A stretch of 64,000 nt of DNA from Paramecium sonneborni (taxonomy: Eukaryota; Ciliophora; Oligohymenophorea; Peniculida; Parameciidae): contig CAJJDN010000044.1 in assembly GCA_905182985.1 (NCBI GenBank), positions 1 through 64,000 on the forward strand. Reading direction: 5' to 3'. The notes below the pieces were generated by a model. The model saw nothing but the letters and a program-made list of their open reading frames with translations, had not been told where the DNA came from and ran no database searches. The translations under genes were made by a program, and so were the position numbers. Positions 39,918-52,815 of the stretch are shown here, in pieces. The stretch's first letter is position 1. Every line of letters begins with the position of its first letter.

Positions 39918-42786
39918 TCAGTTATCTTGATCCCAACTATGAAGATCTAAAGAAACTTTTTATCCCTAGTAGAAGTCTTATTATGGACTATATTAATAAG
40001 TATTGTATTTATTATGACATCTTTTTTCATTTGAATTTAAGATTGGCCATTATCCCAAACTCTAAAATTATTTACTGTCTTAATGAGTTTAATGACTTCT
40101 TTAAACTTTATGTTTTTTTTATTCAACATCATCTGATTCTTTTAATAGTTCTTCGATAAATCTAACATTAGCATCAAGTTCATGATGACTATTTTCTTCT
40201 TGTATCATAAAAAAATCTTTATTTTAAGGATTGGTTTGAAATGATTAAAATGTTAGGGATTAAGATTATACATCTCCAATCATTTAACTAGGATTTTACA
40301 TACCTGCTAAAAAGCCTAAATTATTATTAAACAATTACTGTCTGCTTTAATTATTTAGCTACTACTATTACTTTATTATTAAGCATAGCTAGGGAGTGTA
40401 GTTGATTAGGATTTCTGATGATGAATTCCAAGTTGCATTTTTTACTATGGCATAGAGGATCTAAAAGATGAATATCCTTTTGGATATATTATACACCCTT
40501 TCATTTTAATCATCACATCACAGTAATTCTCAGCATATTTAACCATATATTCTTCAAAAGTAGAACAACCAAATTATGTATATTCAAATGTATTTTGTAT
40601 ATGTAATTAAAGAATTTATAGCAATTAAAAAGCTGGAATACCATTACTATATTAATTTAGAATTTGTTTTAAGGCTTACTATTAATAAAGAAGATATTTA
40701 CTTCAATTTTTAATTAATATTCAGATGCATGAATTGGAGATAAAAATTATAATTGTTACTATTATTATTAAGATTATTATTATTATGTTTATTATTGCTA
40801 AAGTTATAAATGTTAAGAATTCTATGATTATTATTATGATTGTTTTTAGAAATAATTAAGATCAATTTTAACTTATTAAAGTTATTGATCATCTTCTTAT
40901 TCTTACTTTATATCATTAGTATCATCATAATATTCATCTAAAATAAGTGAGGCATAAGTAGTTCCATCATTTATTATACTTATTCCATCAATTCCTTAGA
41001 TTAAACATTTCAATTTAGTAAATCCTAATTCATGTAAATCAAAAGTAAATTAAATTTTACGTTAAATCATCTTGGGTAATCTTGCTAAACTAATACCTTT
41101 AGTATATTCATTCAATATATCAATAATAGCTTGTTAAACTGCCTTTAATTTATTCTATTTTTCATGCTATTACTATTATTTATCAATAGAGAGCTATTAA
41201 ATTTCTTCATTTCCTAAAATATTCTATAAAATGAATTAATCTTAAAGTTCATCGAAAATATTTAAGAAATCATTGAAATCAAAAGCTATGTTAGTATTCG
41301 GTTTGATTAATAATGTTTTATAATAAATAAGGACATTTCTATTAATAGCTTCCTAAATCATTAAACATAAAACTCCCATTGAACAGACTCTCAATTCTAA
41401 AGGACCACAACATTTCAGAAGTTATGCACAACCATATTTACCTCCGGGTATTGCCTTTTGTATTGATTTTGGTGGTTTAATCTAACTTTTTTTACTTCTT
41501 TTTCTAGATGTTAAAATACTAAAAATACTTTTATGTAATATTTGAAGAGTAACTTTAATCATGATATTGTTCCATACTTTTCTAAACATTTTGTAATCCT
41601 GATTCAACACTTCGAATCCATTTAGAATTATCCTAATTTTTCTAAGTTGGTACTGATTATGTTCCACTTTATTTTGAAGTCTATGATTAATAATCTGATT
41701 AATTTAAATCTCCAAATGACTAAGTATTTTAACTTGTATTTAAAGTAAGGTTGGTATCAAAAAAGTCTTTTAAAAATTAAATAAATGATCTCCATTAACT
41801 TTTATATGTAGAACTCATTTATTAAGCATCCATCATTTTCCAATTAACATTATCTTCAATTGTAAATAATAATAATTATTCATTATTAATTTGTTGAGAA
41901 GTAGATAGAGAGGCATTGTTATTTTCAGATTTATTTACTAAATCTATAGGACACTTAGTCATTTTTATTATGCATTTTTCATCTATCCATTTGTTTTATT
42001 TATATTTTTTTACATTAAATTAAATTAATCCATTTGAATCTTATAATTTATAAAATCCAGCTAAATAATGATTCCAATCTTATATATTCAATTTCAAACC
42101 ATAACATTCCTTAATTCTACTCATTACTAATTTATCAGTTGGAGTCATTTCATCTTTTCTAATATTTAATAAAACCCAATATAATGATTATAAACTAATG
42201 TGATCTAACTGAAGGCTAATAAATTAGATTGGATCACTATCACCAAATTTCCTTATAGTAACATTAATCATTTTAACTTTCTCTAATTATTAGATGATAT
42301 CTTTTGATCTAGATGTTAATTGATTCTTACTGATTAATTTTATAGATTTCATTCTATTTTAAAAATTTCTAAAAATCATTTAAATGTATCATAAGATCTC
42401 CTTTATTTGCTTATTTGAATAAATGGTCCTCAATTTTAGCTAAATTTAGACTTAGATAAAATGATTATATACTCATTTTAAAAAATCATAGGTGTTTCTG
42501 TTTAAATATTAATAAGATTGAAATTAACTACATCAACAGATGGTAAGTTGCTATTTATTTATTTAAATCTTTCTTTATGTTGTTCATGTCTTATAACATG
42601 AGCATCTTATTTAATTTTGTTAGATTCAATAGAATCAGATGTTTCAATCAGTTCTCTAGAATGATAAACTCTTTTTCCTTTATTATGAATTTTCTTATCG
42701 CATAATTCACATAGAATTTGACCACATTAATTACAATTAATCTTAGCTTTAGTTTCCTCACATTCATCACAATATTTTTGTTGCAT
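39918..42786 (-). CDS. B-box zinc-finger protein with two LOTUS/OST-HTH-like modules
   Basis: The start ATG 42786-42784 gives MQQKYCDECEETKAKINC, a B-box-like finger (C-x2-C, C-x2-C, CELCDKKIH). A middle part of unknown fold follows. Near 41150-40970 lies a segment with IIDILNEYTKGISLARLP, FDLHELGFTKLKCLIQGIDG and SIIND, matching the LOTUS pattern (helix, G-I/L-x-L, LGF-x-KL, strand). A Q-rich linker (about 40740-40890) and a 23-nt intron lead to a second such unit: ALKQILNQYSNGIPAFQLLQ, YTQFGCSTFEEYM, VMIKMKGCIIYPK. The tail is S/Q/H-rich; the stop is TGA 39920-39918. LOTUS domains bind RNA or helicases in germline RNA pathways. Several introns in the middle were not fully traced. Confidence 0.68.
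40740..40890 (-). repeat. TAA-rich tract encoding polyglutamine linker
   Basis: On the minus strand this stretch is mostly TAA and CAA codons, giving a Q-rich linker between the two LOTUS-like modules. On the plus strand it reads as TTA repeats. Confidence 0.7.
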
Positions 42787-42811
42787 TAAATATATATATA
42801 AATAATAATAA

Positions 42812-43827
42812 TCATGATGTAATAACTTTATTGATGAAACTTAAAATTGAATTAAAGTATTTTTCTGGTTCTATAGACCAATTACTATTATGATCTCCAT
42901 CTTCAATTACAAACTTATTAATATAAAATTTAAATTACCTTATTTATAAATTAAGCTTTTTAGGCTGCATTTTATAAAGCAGCCATATGTTAGACTGGTA
43001 CAATTTCATCTTTCATAGCTAATTATAAAATTACAATTATTTTACAATAAATGAATAATATTGGTTGAGTTATTGAACTAATTTTTTCAATAGACAACCA
43101 ATGATTCTTTAGAAGAAAGGATTTAAATAGTTTTAATTTAGGAAAAATAATATCCACCATATCATCAATAGATGTGAAAGTATTTTCCAGTATAACACCT
43201 CTGATGCCTCTTGCAATATTTTAAGTCATTGCATGAATAGCCACTGCTCCACCCAAAGATTTACCATGTACAAATATTTTATTTGGATCAATATCATCTC
43301 TATCGAATAAATAATTAATAATAGATTCTCCATCTAATTTTAATCCTTATTCAGATGGTTTTCCTGTACTATCTGAATATCCTCTATAGGCAATAATCAA
43401 TATGTTGCATTTCACTTAGTTAAAATAGAATTCTAAAAATTGCAATCTAGTTCCAATATCTTCATAAAATAATAATTTTTAGTATCATACTTCCAGCATT
43501 TTCATGAAAAAAAATTATGGTAGGGACATTATGACTATTTTACTATTTGATCAACCATCCTTTCAATTATTATTTGTCAAGAGTTACAATCTCTACATCT
43601 TAATATTGAAGATTTCTATCTGATGGATTCCTAAGTCCATTCATATTTTAACTAGGACTCTAGGGTAATCCTTAAAATGCTTGGTAAATTAATAAAATAT
43701 TTAAACCTGGTAAATATATTAATGAGTTCTGTTACCAGTACAATAATCCTAAAATTGCAAATGTTAACATTAATGCTACTATACCAATATTACCAATCAA
43801 GGATAAAATACCTTGAATTAACTCCAT
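42812..43827 (-). CDS. Alpha/beta hydrolase, ABHD13/BEM46 (WAV2) type, membrane-anchored
   Basis: The start ATG 43827-43825 opens an N-terminal TM anchor (GIVALMLTFAILGLLY) followed by the family's LIYLP segment. The hydrolase core reads GWLIKQQ, FFHENAG, AYRGYSDSTGKPSEQG and FVHGKSLGGAVAIHAM, which supplies the nucleophilic serine in G-x-S-x-G. It ends with an acidic residue in MKDEIVP and the catalytic histidine in EDGDHNSNW. Short introns lie after the TM segment and near 43490. The length (~310 aa) and order match ABHD13/BEM46. The physiological substrate of the family is unclear. The stop (TGA 42814-42812) lies 25 bp from the next gene's start. Confidence 0.88.
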
Positions 43828-44013
43828 TAATTATTTATTTAATAAATTACAAATTTTATAATCATTTTATTAATAATTATGTACATAAATTATTACTAAT
43901 TTCAATATTTAAAATCTATGAATTATTTATTCTAAATTTAATTATTTATTTCATACTTCTTTTCAAAATGATATTTTGCTAAGTATGTCTTTCTTAATAT
44001 CGGACATGCATTT

Positions 44014-44844
44014 TCAAGATATGCTACTTAAAAGGCTGAATTTTATCCAAAAAGAAATGTACTTAAAATTATTTAAGAGTTTTTCAAAAGAAATAAACCT
44101 TTTAATATTACTGTCATTCTTACCCTAAAGTGTTTTTAAATCATTAGTATCATCTAATTCAAAATTGAATATTGTATATACAATCCATGGCAATGAAAAA
44201 ATAAATATTAATGGACAATATAAAATTTCTAAGTATAATTTGACCTAAATTTAATCTATATTTTATACAAGCTTGCAATTTAAATGTATTCTTATGATAT
44301 GATATGCTATTATTCCTATAAAGATTATAGTTAAAATGGATTATATTGCCCAAAATAATTTACTTGAAACTTAAGTGAGGGTTTCAAGTTGACATATATT
44401 TAATTTAACAAAAATTATTGAAGAAGCAATTATTGGTAATCCAAATGCAATTATAACTTAGAGCTGGATTTAATAATTAATACTGTAAATTAATTAGTTT
44501 TTAGATATTCTAACGCAATTTCAATTGGGTATCTAGTGAGTAAACAACTTTTTTGTAGAATCAAAATAGTCCAAAGATAACTTGAAAGAGTCAAGCTTTA
44601 CTCGAAAAACAATGTCCAAACACACATTTAATTGTTAAAGTCAAGAATTAATAGTATTGTAACTTAAAACAATTATTATTGATTTACTTATAGATTACAG
44701 CATATTGGTATATAATATTCCTAATTCCAATTGATATAGCTTCATTTTATAATGAATTGAAATATCAAGTATGAAGAATAAAGAACAAGCAAATCCAATA
44801 GATGCTTCAATAATAATCGGAATTCCAATTTCATAGTTTTGCAT
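44014..44844 (-). CDS. Seven-TM protein, possibly cAMP-receptor-like GPCR
   Basis: A minus-strand gene starting MQNYEIGIPIIIEASIG contains several strong hydrophobic helices: a first TM in the opening 30 residues, SLTLSSYLWTILI, FGLPIIASSIIF, LFWAIQSILTIIFIGIIAYH and LEILYCPLIFIFSLPWIVY. The last has the proline-containing pattern seen in the sixth helix of class E (cAR-like) receptors. At least two introns are needed (25 nt near 44660, and another near 44480), and the frame around 44470-44520 is not fully resolved. The stop is probably TGA 44016-44014. The receptor family is inferred from topology only. Confidence 0.55.
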
Positions 44845-45046
44845 TAACCAAATTTTATTAATTGTTTAATATTTTTATTATTTTAAATACTATTATCACT
44901 AGTTAATAATGATCATATTATTTAGAATACTTATTATATTTATTTGAATGTTTACATTTGTATATTGAGAAATGAAATATAAATTAGTATTTATTTGAAT
45001 AAAATTATCAATACTGGTGTATAATTTAAATTAAAAAATATAAACT

Positions 45047-46509
<1,463 letters not shown>

Positions 46510-46534
46510 GATTATATCTATAAATACATATTTA

Positions 46535-47420
46535 TCAAAAATCAAAATCATCATCATCTGATTTTTTAGCTGTTTTTGCTGTTTACAAATTACTCTCTGC
46601 ATTCATTGGTTTGTATTTTTATTAGAATATCTAACTTCTAGTACTACACGAAGTAAATGGTTTCACTCTTTAAATATCATTCAACTTTGATTTTATTGAT
46701 TATCTGCTTAATTATCTATAATCAGTTGAATCTGCTGTTACAGGATTAGGTAAATATTAAACTTAATGAATTGGGTTTAATTCAACATGAACATGAGTTC
46801 TATCGAACATTGGTCTACTAAATTCACCTCCAACTACTTTTGTTGGTTATACATATAATACTTTTTTCCTGCATGATATAATATATTGTACTATTAAAGT
46901 CGTTGATATTTTTCAACTTAGGTTTCTTCATGCTCAATATGATGATAAGCTTTGAATTCCTCAAAATATTAAGGAACTCCAGGTGCATAACTAAATGGAT
47001 TTCCAGGATAATGTTTAAAGTTTTTTCTTTTAAACTCTTTCCAGTATTATTTTTTATTAGGAAAATCGAATTCTTTCAACCATCTTTTAGTATTATCATA
47101 AGTATTTAAAACAGTATCTTCCTAGTATAAGTGGAAATTATTACAGGAAATTTAAGTATAGGTAATTCAGGCTAAAAATATTCTAAAGCTTTATTGGCTT
47201 TTCTGAAATCCTCTGAATGATGCACTGTTCCATCAGATTTTAGTAATCTGTCTTTTTTGATATCTTAGATTCTTTATAATATCAAAGACTTCCTTTTCTC
47301 AATACTCTATTATCGAAAATCTTTTTATTATTGTTTTAAAATTGATCTAATCTATTCTTGGTTTAGAGATACTTCTTTTAACTCTATTACCTTTTTTTCA
47401 GTTGCATTGTTCCCTAACAT
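46535..47420 (-). CDS. Uncharacterised conserved protein, copy 1
   Basis: The ATG 47420-47418 starts MLGNNATEKKVIELKEVS. Two 23-nt introns give about 280 aa, ending in an acidic run (KKSDDDDFDF) before TGA 46537-46535. Recognisable stretches are DGTVHHSEDFRKANKALEYF, RWLKEFDFPNKKQYWKEF, PFSYAPGVPQYFEEFKAYHH and VVGGEFSRPMFDRTHVHVEL. Both termini are charged and the middle is aromatic-rich, as in ciliary or cytoskeletal adaptors, but no family was recognised. A close paralogue or allele follows at 47739-48624. Confidence 0.8.
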
Positions 47421-47652
47421 ATTTCTAAATTTTGTTAATTAATATATATTAATATTAAATAAAGATTATGTATGGAACATAATACTTACAATATCATCTT
47501 AGATAAATATCTCCGTTAGAGAAATTTATAAAGAAAAACAATGTTAAAATATGAGATAATGAAAATGTACATAGAAAGATACTAGTCGTTTTCAAATATA
47601 TGATTAATATGTAATATATACTTTTTATTTATATGTTTATCATTTTCTGATA

Positions 47653-47720
47653 TCATTATTTTCCGTATTCTTTTTGGGTCATAAGATTGTAAAAATCATC
47701 AAAAGTAACAAAACCATCAT
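47653..47720 (-). pseudogene. Truncated 3' end of centrin-like gene at N junction
   Basis: This encodes the last ~22 codons of the EF-hand protein found complete at 48863-49461, ending at TGA 47655-47653, and is cut by the N at 47721. It is the contig end of copy 1 of the duplicated region. Confidence 0.75.
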
Positions 47721-47721
47721 N
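47721..47721. other. Single-N assembly junction between diverged duplicates
   Basis: A single N separates two related ~1.2 kb blocks (about 46520-47720 and 47722-48930). They differ by scattered substitutions in the gene but are nearly identical over the last ~170 bp. Confidence 0.85.
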
Positions 47722-47738
47722 ATATAAATACATATTTA

Positions 47739-48624
47739 TCAAAAATCAAAATCATCATCATCTGATTTTTTAACTGTTTTTGCTGTTTACAAAGTACTCT
47801 CTGCATTCATTGGTTTGTATTTTTATTAGAATATTTAACTTCTAGTACTACACGAAGTAAAGGGTTTCACTCTTTACATATCATTCAACTTTGATTGTAT
47901 TGATTATCTGCTTAATTATCTATAATCTGTTGAATCTGCAGTTACAGGATTAGGTAAATATTAAACTTAATGTATTGGATTTAATTCAACATGAACATGC
48001 GTTCTATCAAACATTGGTCGACTGAATTCACCTCCAACTACTTTTGTTGGTTATACATATAATACTTTTTTCCTGCATGATATAAAATATTGTACTATTA
48101 AAGTCGTTGATATTTTTCAACTTAAGTCTCATCATGTTCAATATGATGATAAGCTTTGAATTCCTCAAAATATGAAGGAACTCCTGGTGCATAACTAAAA
48201 GGGTTTCCAGAATAATGTTTAAAGTTTTTCTTCTTAAACTCTTGCCAGTATTACTTTTTATTAGGAAAATCGAATTCTTTCAACCATCTTTTAGTCTTAT
48301 CATAAGTATTTAAAACAGTGTCTTCCTAGCATAAGTTGAAATTATTACAGGAAATTTAAGTATAGGGAACTCAGGCTAGAAAAACTCTAAAGCTTTATTT
48401 GCTTTTCTAAAATCTTCTGAATGATGCACAGTTCCATCTGATTTAAGTAACCTATCTTTCTTTATATCTGAGATTCTTTGTAATATTTAAGATTTCCTTT
48501 TCTCAACACTCCATTATCGAAAATCATTTTATTATTGTTTTAAAATTGATCTCATCTATTCTTGGTTTAGAGATACTTCCTTTAACTCTATTACCTTTTT
48601 TTCAGTTGCATTGTTTACTTACAT
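47739..48624 (-). CDS. Uncharacterised conserved protein, copy 2
   Basis: This has the same architecture and intron positions as the gene at 46535-47420, starting MQVNNATEKKVIEL at 48624-48622 and ending DDDDFDF before TGA 47741-47739. Many differences are single bases (for example the start region and the linker after the second intron), leaving the frame intact. It could be the other allele, a whole-genome-duplication paralogue, or a true tandem copy. Confidence 0.75.
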
Positions 48625-48862
48625 TTTTACTAAATTTTGTAAATTAATATATATTACTATTAATTTAAGGTTGAATACAAAACATAATACTTAGGATATC
48701 AACTTAAAGCTTAACATCATTTAGAAAGATTTAGGTTATAAAAAAAAAACAATGCTAAAAATGAGATAATGTAAATGTACATAGAAAGATACTAGTCGTT
48801 TTCAAATATATGATTAATATGTAATATATACTTTTTATTTATATGTTTATCATTTTCTGATA

Positions 48863-49461
48863 TCATTATTTTCCGTATTCTTTTTGGGTCATAAGATTGT
48901 AAAAATCATCAAAAGTAACAAAACCATCATCATCTAAATCAGCCTTTTTGAACATATGTTAGATCTCTTCATCAGTCATTTCTTCTCCTAAATCTTATGC
49001 TACTCTTTTTAATTCATCCCATGTGATACGGCCTAAATTAATTAATAATTACTACCTTCCTTATTCCAATCATATAAATTAAAGACTTTTTGAATTTGCT
49101 CTCTAGTATCTTTATCACTAACTTTTGCTGTAGCTAAATGTAAAAATTCTTCAAAATCAATTCCTCCACTATTATCAGTATCTAATTCTCCCAATACTTA
49201 ATAAATAAATTTATTGTGGTAAGTTTTGATTCCTGAAGCTTCAAATGCTTCTCTTAATTCTTATGGGTCGATTGATCCAGATCCATCATTATCAAAAATA
49301 TCAAATGCTTGTTTTACTTCCAAAACTTCCTCTTTTGTTAGATGAGGTGGTTTTGCATAATCTTCAGCATTAAAAGGTTTTGGTCCTTTTTAAGGAGGAG
49401 GAGGAGGAAGTGCTTTTTTAGGATCAACTTTTTAAGCAGAGGATGGAGCCTATCTTGACAT
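48863..49461 (-). CDS. Centrin/caltractin-like EF-hand protein with proline-rich N-terminus
   Basis: The ATG 49461-49459 starts MSRQAPSSAQKVDPKK, followed by a five-proline run. Four EF-hands follow: DNDGSGSIDPQE, DTDNSGGIDFEE, a degenerate DWNKEGRITWDE (split by a 23-nt intron) and DLDDDGFVTFDD. About 190 aa; the stop is TGA 48865-48863. Centrins bind calcium at basal bodies, and in Paramecium they build the contractile infraciliary lattice. EF3 lacks acidic residues at loop positions, so it probably does not bind calcium. It is divergent from the GSK3-like kinase across a 395 bp spacer. Confidence 0.88.
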
Positions 49462-49856
49462 TTTATTTATTTTTATTTATATTATAATTAGATACTAAGG
49501 GAAGAATTTATATTTGATTTCAATTTTATTGTCTTTTTATTTAAATCATCTTTATTTTATAATACCTAATCAAATAGATAGTATTAGTTTTTGGTATATA
49601 TATTATTAATCAATGTAATAGCTAATGATCATTAATTTAAGACTCAATAGATAAGACTTCTAAATGTAATAAAGTAAATTTGGTTCTATTTTATTTAGTT
49701 TTCAGATTCAATATTTTACTATTTTGAGATTTTAAGATCATTTATCTATAAGATGTCAATCAAAAAATCAAATTAAAATTAGATAATTATTGAAACCTAT
49801 TTATTTAATGAATTCTTAACTTTTATTTTAAGTTAGTAAAATAACTAATTTCTAAA
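49462..49856. promoter_or_regulatory. Divergent spacer between centrin-like and GSK3-like genes, copy 1
   Basis: About 395 bp of AT-rich DNA lies between two divergent start codons, so it should hold both promoters. A related spacer recurs at 50762-51181 with many differences away from the gene ends. No specific factor site was recognised. Confidence 0.5.
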
Positions 49857-50560
49857 ATGGAAAAGCATGTTAGTATACCTAATTATGAAATCCTTAGGGT
49901 TATAGGTTCTGGAGCTTTTGGTATTGTGTTGCTATTAATTCAAAGGATATGTTTTCGAAGCTTTTGATACAAAAAGTCACTAAAAAGTAGCCTTAAAAAG
50001 AATGTAAAAAGTTGGCAAAATTTCAAGCAGAGAATGTGATATATTAATATAACTAAAAGCTTGTCCTAATGTTATTAAATTGCTAGTATATAATATAAAA
50101 TAATAAGGATGTTTTCTATAGCAGAAGTGAAGACAATAAAATGGTATAAAATATCATACTAGAATTTATGGATCAAAATTTAGAAAACATTATTATAGAT
50201 CATAAAAAAAGAAAAGATTATTTCGATTCTAAAACTCTCAAAAACTATCTCTATTAGATATTAAAAGGTCTAGATTAGATTCACAGAAAATGTATTGCAC
50301 ATAGAGATTTAAAACCGTAAATTATTGATTGTAAAGAAATAGAGAAAATATTTTGATTCAGGATGGAATTCTAAAGTTGTGCGATTTTGGAAGTGCTAAA
50401 GAAATAACTGGAACAACTATGAATACTCCTTATATTGTTTCAAGATTTTATAGAGCGCCTGAATTATTGTTGGGTGTTACCAATTATACTGAATCTATTG
50501 ATATTTGGGCATTTGGTTGTATTATGGCTGAATTAGCATTATTGGAACCCTTTTTCATTG
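49857..50560 (+). pseudogene. GSK3-like protein kinase, truncated at N (copy 1)
   Basis: The ATG at 49857 ([19 protein letters not shown]) begins a kinase with introns of 25, 22 and 26 nt. It includes [23 protein letters not shown] and [12 protein letters not shown], matching the GSK3/shaggy activation segment. The sequence stops in LEPFFI at the N. What is present is intact and about 91% identical to the full copy at 51182, so this is a truncated contig end rather than a decayed gene. Confidence 0.75.
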
Positions 50561-50561
50561 N
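50561..50561. other. Single-N assembly junction
   Basis: This N cuts the first kinase copy and is followed by a partial centrin-like gene and then a second complete kinase, so the order of the duplicated block restarts. Confidence 0.85.
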
Positions 50562-50761
50562 GGATCGATTGATCCAGATCCATCATTATCAAAAATATCA
50601 AATGCTTGTTTTACTTCCAAAACTTCCTCTTTTGTTAGATGAGGTGGTTTTGCATAATCTTCAGCATTAAAAGGTTTTGGTCCTTTTTAAGGAGGAGGAG
50701 GAGGAATACCTCTTTTAGGATCACCTTTTTAACCAGAGGATGGAGGAGCCTATCTTGACAT
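50562..50761 (-). pseudogene. Centrin-like gene, N-terminal fragment at N junction
   Basis: This is the N-terminal ~66 codons of a second centrin-like gene (start ATG 50761-50759, proline run and first EF-hand entry), cut by the N. It differs from 48863-49461 in the proline-rich region, for example one extra codon and GDPKRG in place of VDPKKA, so it is a paralogue or allele. Confidence 0.75.
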
Positions 50762-51181
50762 TTTATTTATTTTTATTTATATTATAATTAGATACTAAGG
50801 GAAGAATTTATATTTGATTTCAAATTTTATTGTTTCTTTAATTAAACAACCTTTATTTTATAATTCTTCATCAAATAATAAATGTTTTGTGCCTATATTT
50901 TATATCCACTTTCAACTAATACTGATTATCATTAGTTTAAAATTAGAAGAATTTATTTCTCTAAATTCTATTGTTATTTGGTCATCAAATTCGATATTTT
51001 AATAATTTAAGATTTTAGGATCAATTTTGTTTTAGTTATCAACATAAACACAACAAATATCATTAGAGCTTAAAGTAGATAACTATAGAAATATATTTAT
51101 TTAAAGTAATTTAATAATGCGCATTAATAAAACATAATTCTTAACTTTTATTTTAAGTGAGTAAAATAACAAATTTCTTAA
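50762..51181. promoter_or_regulatory. Divergent spacer between centrin-like fragment and GSK3-like kinase, copy 2
   Basis: This is a 420 bp AT-rich spacer homologous at both ends to 49462-49856 but diverged in the centre. A 63-codon plus-strand frame inside it is not supported by any conserved feature. Confidence 0.45.
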
Positions 51182-52198
51182 ATGGAAAATCATGTTAGTA
51201 TACCTAACTACGAAATCACTAGGGTTATTGGTTCTGGAGCTTTCGGTATGATATCTTAACTTAATTCAAAGGTTATGTTTTTGAAGCATATGATATTAAA
51301 AGGCGCTAAAAAGTAGCCTTAAAAAGAATGTAAAAAGTAGGCAAAATTTCAAGCAGAGAATGTGATATATTGATGCAACTAAAATCTTGTCCTAATGTAG
51401 TTAAATTAATAGTATATTAAATAATATAATAAGGATGTTTTCTATAGTAGAAGTGAAGACAATAAAATGGTTCAAAATATTATACTAGAATTTATGGATC
51501 AAAATTTAGAAAACATAATAATAGATCATAAAAAAAGAAAGGATTATTTCGATCCTAAAACTCTTAAAAACTACCTTTATTAAATGTTGTAAGGTCTAGA
51601 TCAGATTCACAAAAAGCATATTGCACATAGGGATTTAAAACCGTAAAATATTAATTTTATTGTAATAGTGAAAATGTTTTGATTTAAGATGGAATTCTAA
51701 AGTTATGTGATTTTGGAAGTGCTAAAGAAATGACTGGAACAGCTATCAATACACCTTATATAGTTTCTAGATTTTATAGAGCTCCTGAATTATTATTGGG
51801 TGTGACCAATTATACAGAATCTATTGATATTTGGGCTTTTGGTTGTATCATGGCTGAATTAGCATTGTTGGAACCCTTTTTCATTGGAAAATCAGAAGGA
51901 GATCAATTATTTTAAATTCTCAAAATAATGGGATCTTTTTCTGAGGAAGATCTTAAATATTTTGAGAAAGTGGTTCCTTTTGATATCAATTTATTTCATG
52001 AGTTTCCTGAATATAAAGCTAAAAATTTGAATGATAGATTTTGTAATGTAGATGATTAAGAAAACTTTATAGATTTACTAAAGTATTTTTTTTACATTAA
52101 CTATAATTAGGAAATTACTGAAATATATACCAGGATAAAGACCTACTGCTAGTTAAGCTTTGTAACACTAATATTTTAAAGATATTAAAGATTAGTGA
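51182..52198 (+). CDS. GSK3/shaggy-like protein kinase (complete copy)
   Basis: The start [19 protein letters not shown] leads through introns of 26, 22, 26 and 28 nt to TGA 52196-52198, giving about 305 aa. Motifs are [42 protein letters not shown] and [18 protein letters not shown], then [14 protein letters not shown] and a C-lobe end PGQRPTASQAL. The activation segment is the GSK3 type (the tyrosine before I/V-S/C-R), as against the CDK type. The C-terminal tail is very short compared with animal GSK3. All catalytic residues are present. Confidence 0.87.
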
Positions 52199-52223
52199 AT
52201 TATCAAAATTGTTTTTAACTAAA

Positions 52224-52773
52224 TCATGATATCCTTTGATGTAATCTTTTATCAACCAATTGTTTCCATGAATTAATATCATCATTTGGCTAATATTAAT
52301 TTATTTTTTAGTTTATTTATTTTATTTTTTCTTGTTTATAATATGGCTATTTCCAATCATTTTAAAAGAAACAGTCCATTTAAATTTTGGTTCTAAGTTC
52401 ATTTTAATTAATACCGATATTCTGTAATTGAAATTTAATCAGATTGGAGATTTTGTTATGATTTTTAATTAATTAAATCAATCCATTCATTTCTTTTTGT
52501 TAATGATAATCTAGAACGATAACTAGTTTAAGGAGTTTAAACTTCAATATTATCCTTGTATTGTGATTATTAATTTCTTTTACTCGCAGTAGTATGTAAA
52601 GATGTACTTGGAGTTTTCTTTATTTTTTATAGTTCTTAGAGAACATACTTTAGAGAACTTAAATTTTATGCTTATAACTTTTAACTCGTATGATTGGCTT
52701 TTCTATTATAAATAATAGAGATATACTAATAATTTTTGATAAATTTAGGTTTCTTATTGGAATCTTGATCCAT
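52224..52773 (-). CDS. Small basic uncharacterised protein
   Basis: The ATG 52773-52771 starts MDQDSNKKPKFIKNYQY. A 22-nt intron near 52412-52433 joins a serine/threonine/glutamine-rich first part to a K/Q-rich end (INSWKQLVDKRLHQRIS) before TGA 52226-52224. About 175 aa, strongly basic, with no recognised domain. It converges with the kinase gene with 25 bp between stops. Confidence 0.65.
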
Positions 52774-52815
52774 TGTTATATTAAATAATTTATATAATAA
52801 AATAATATTAAGTAT

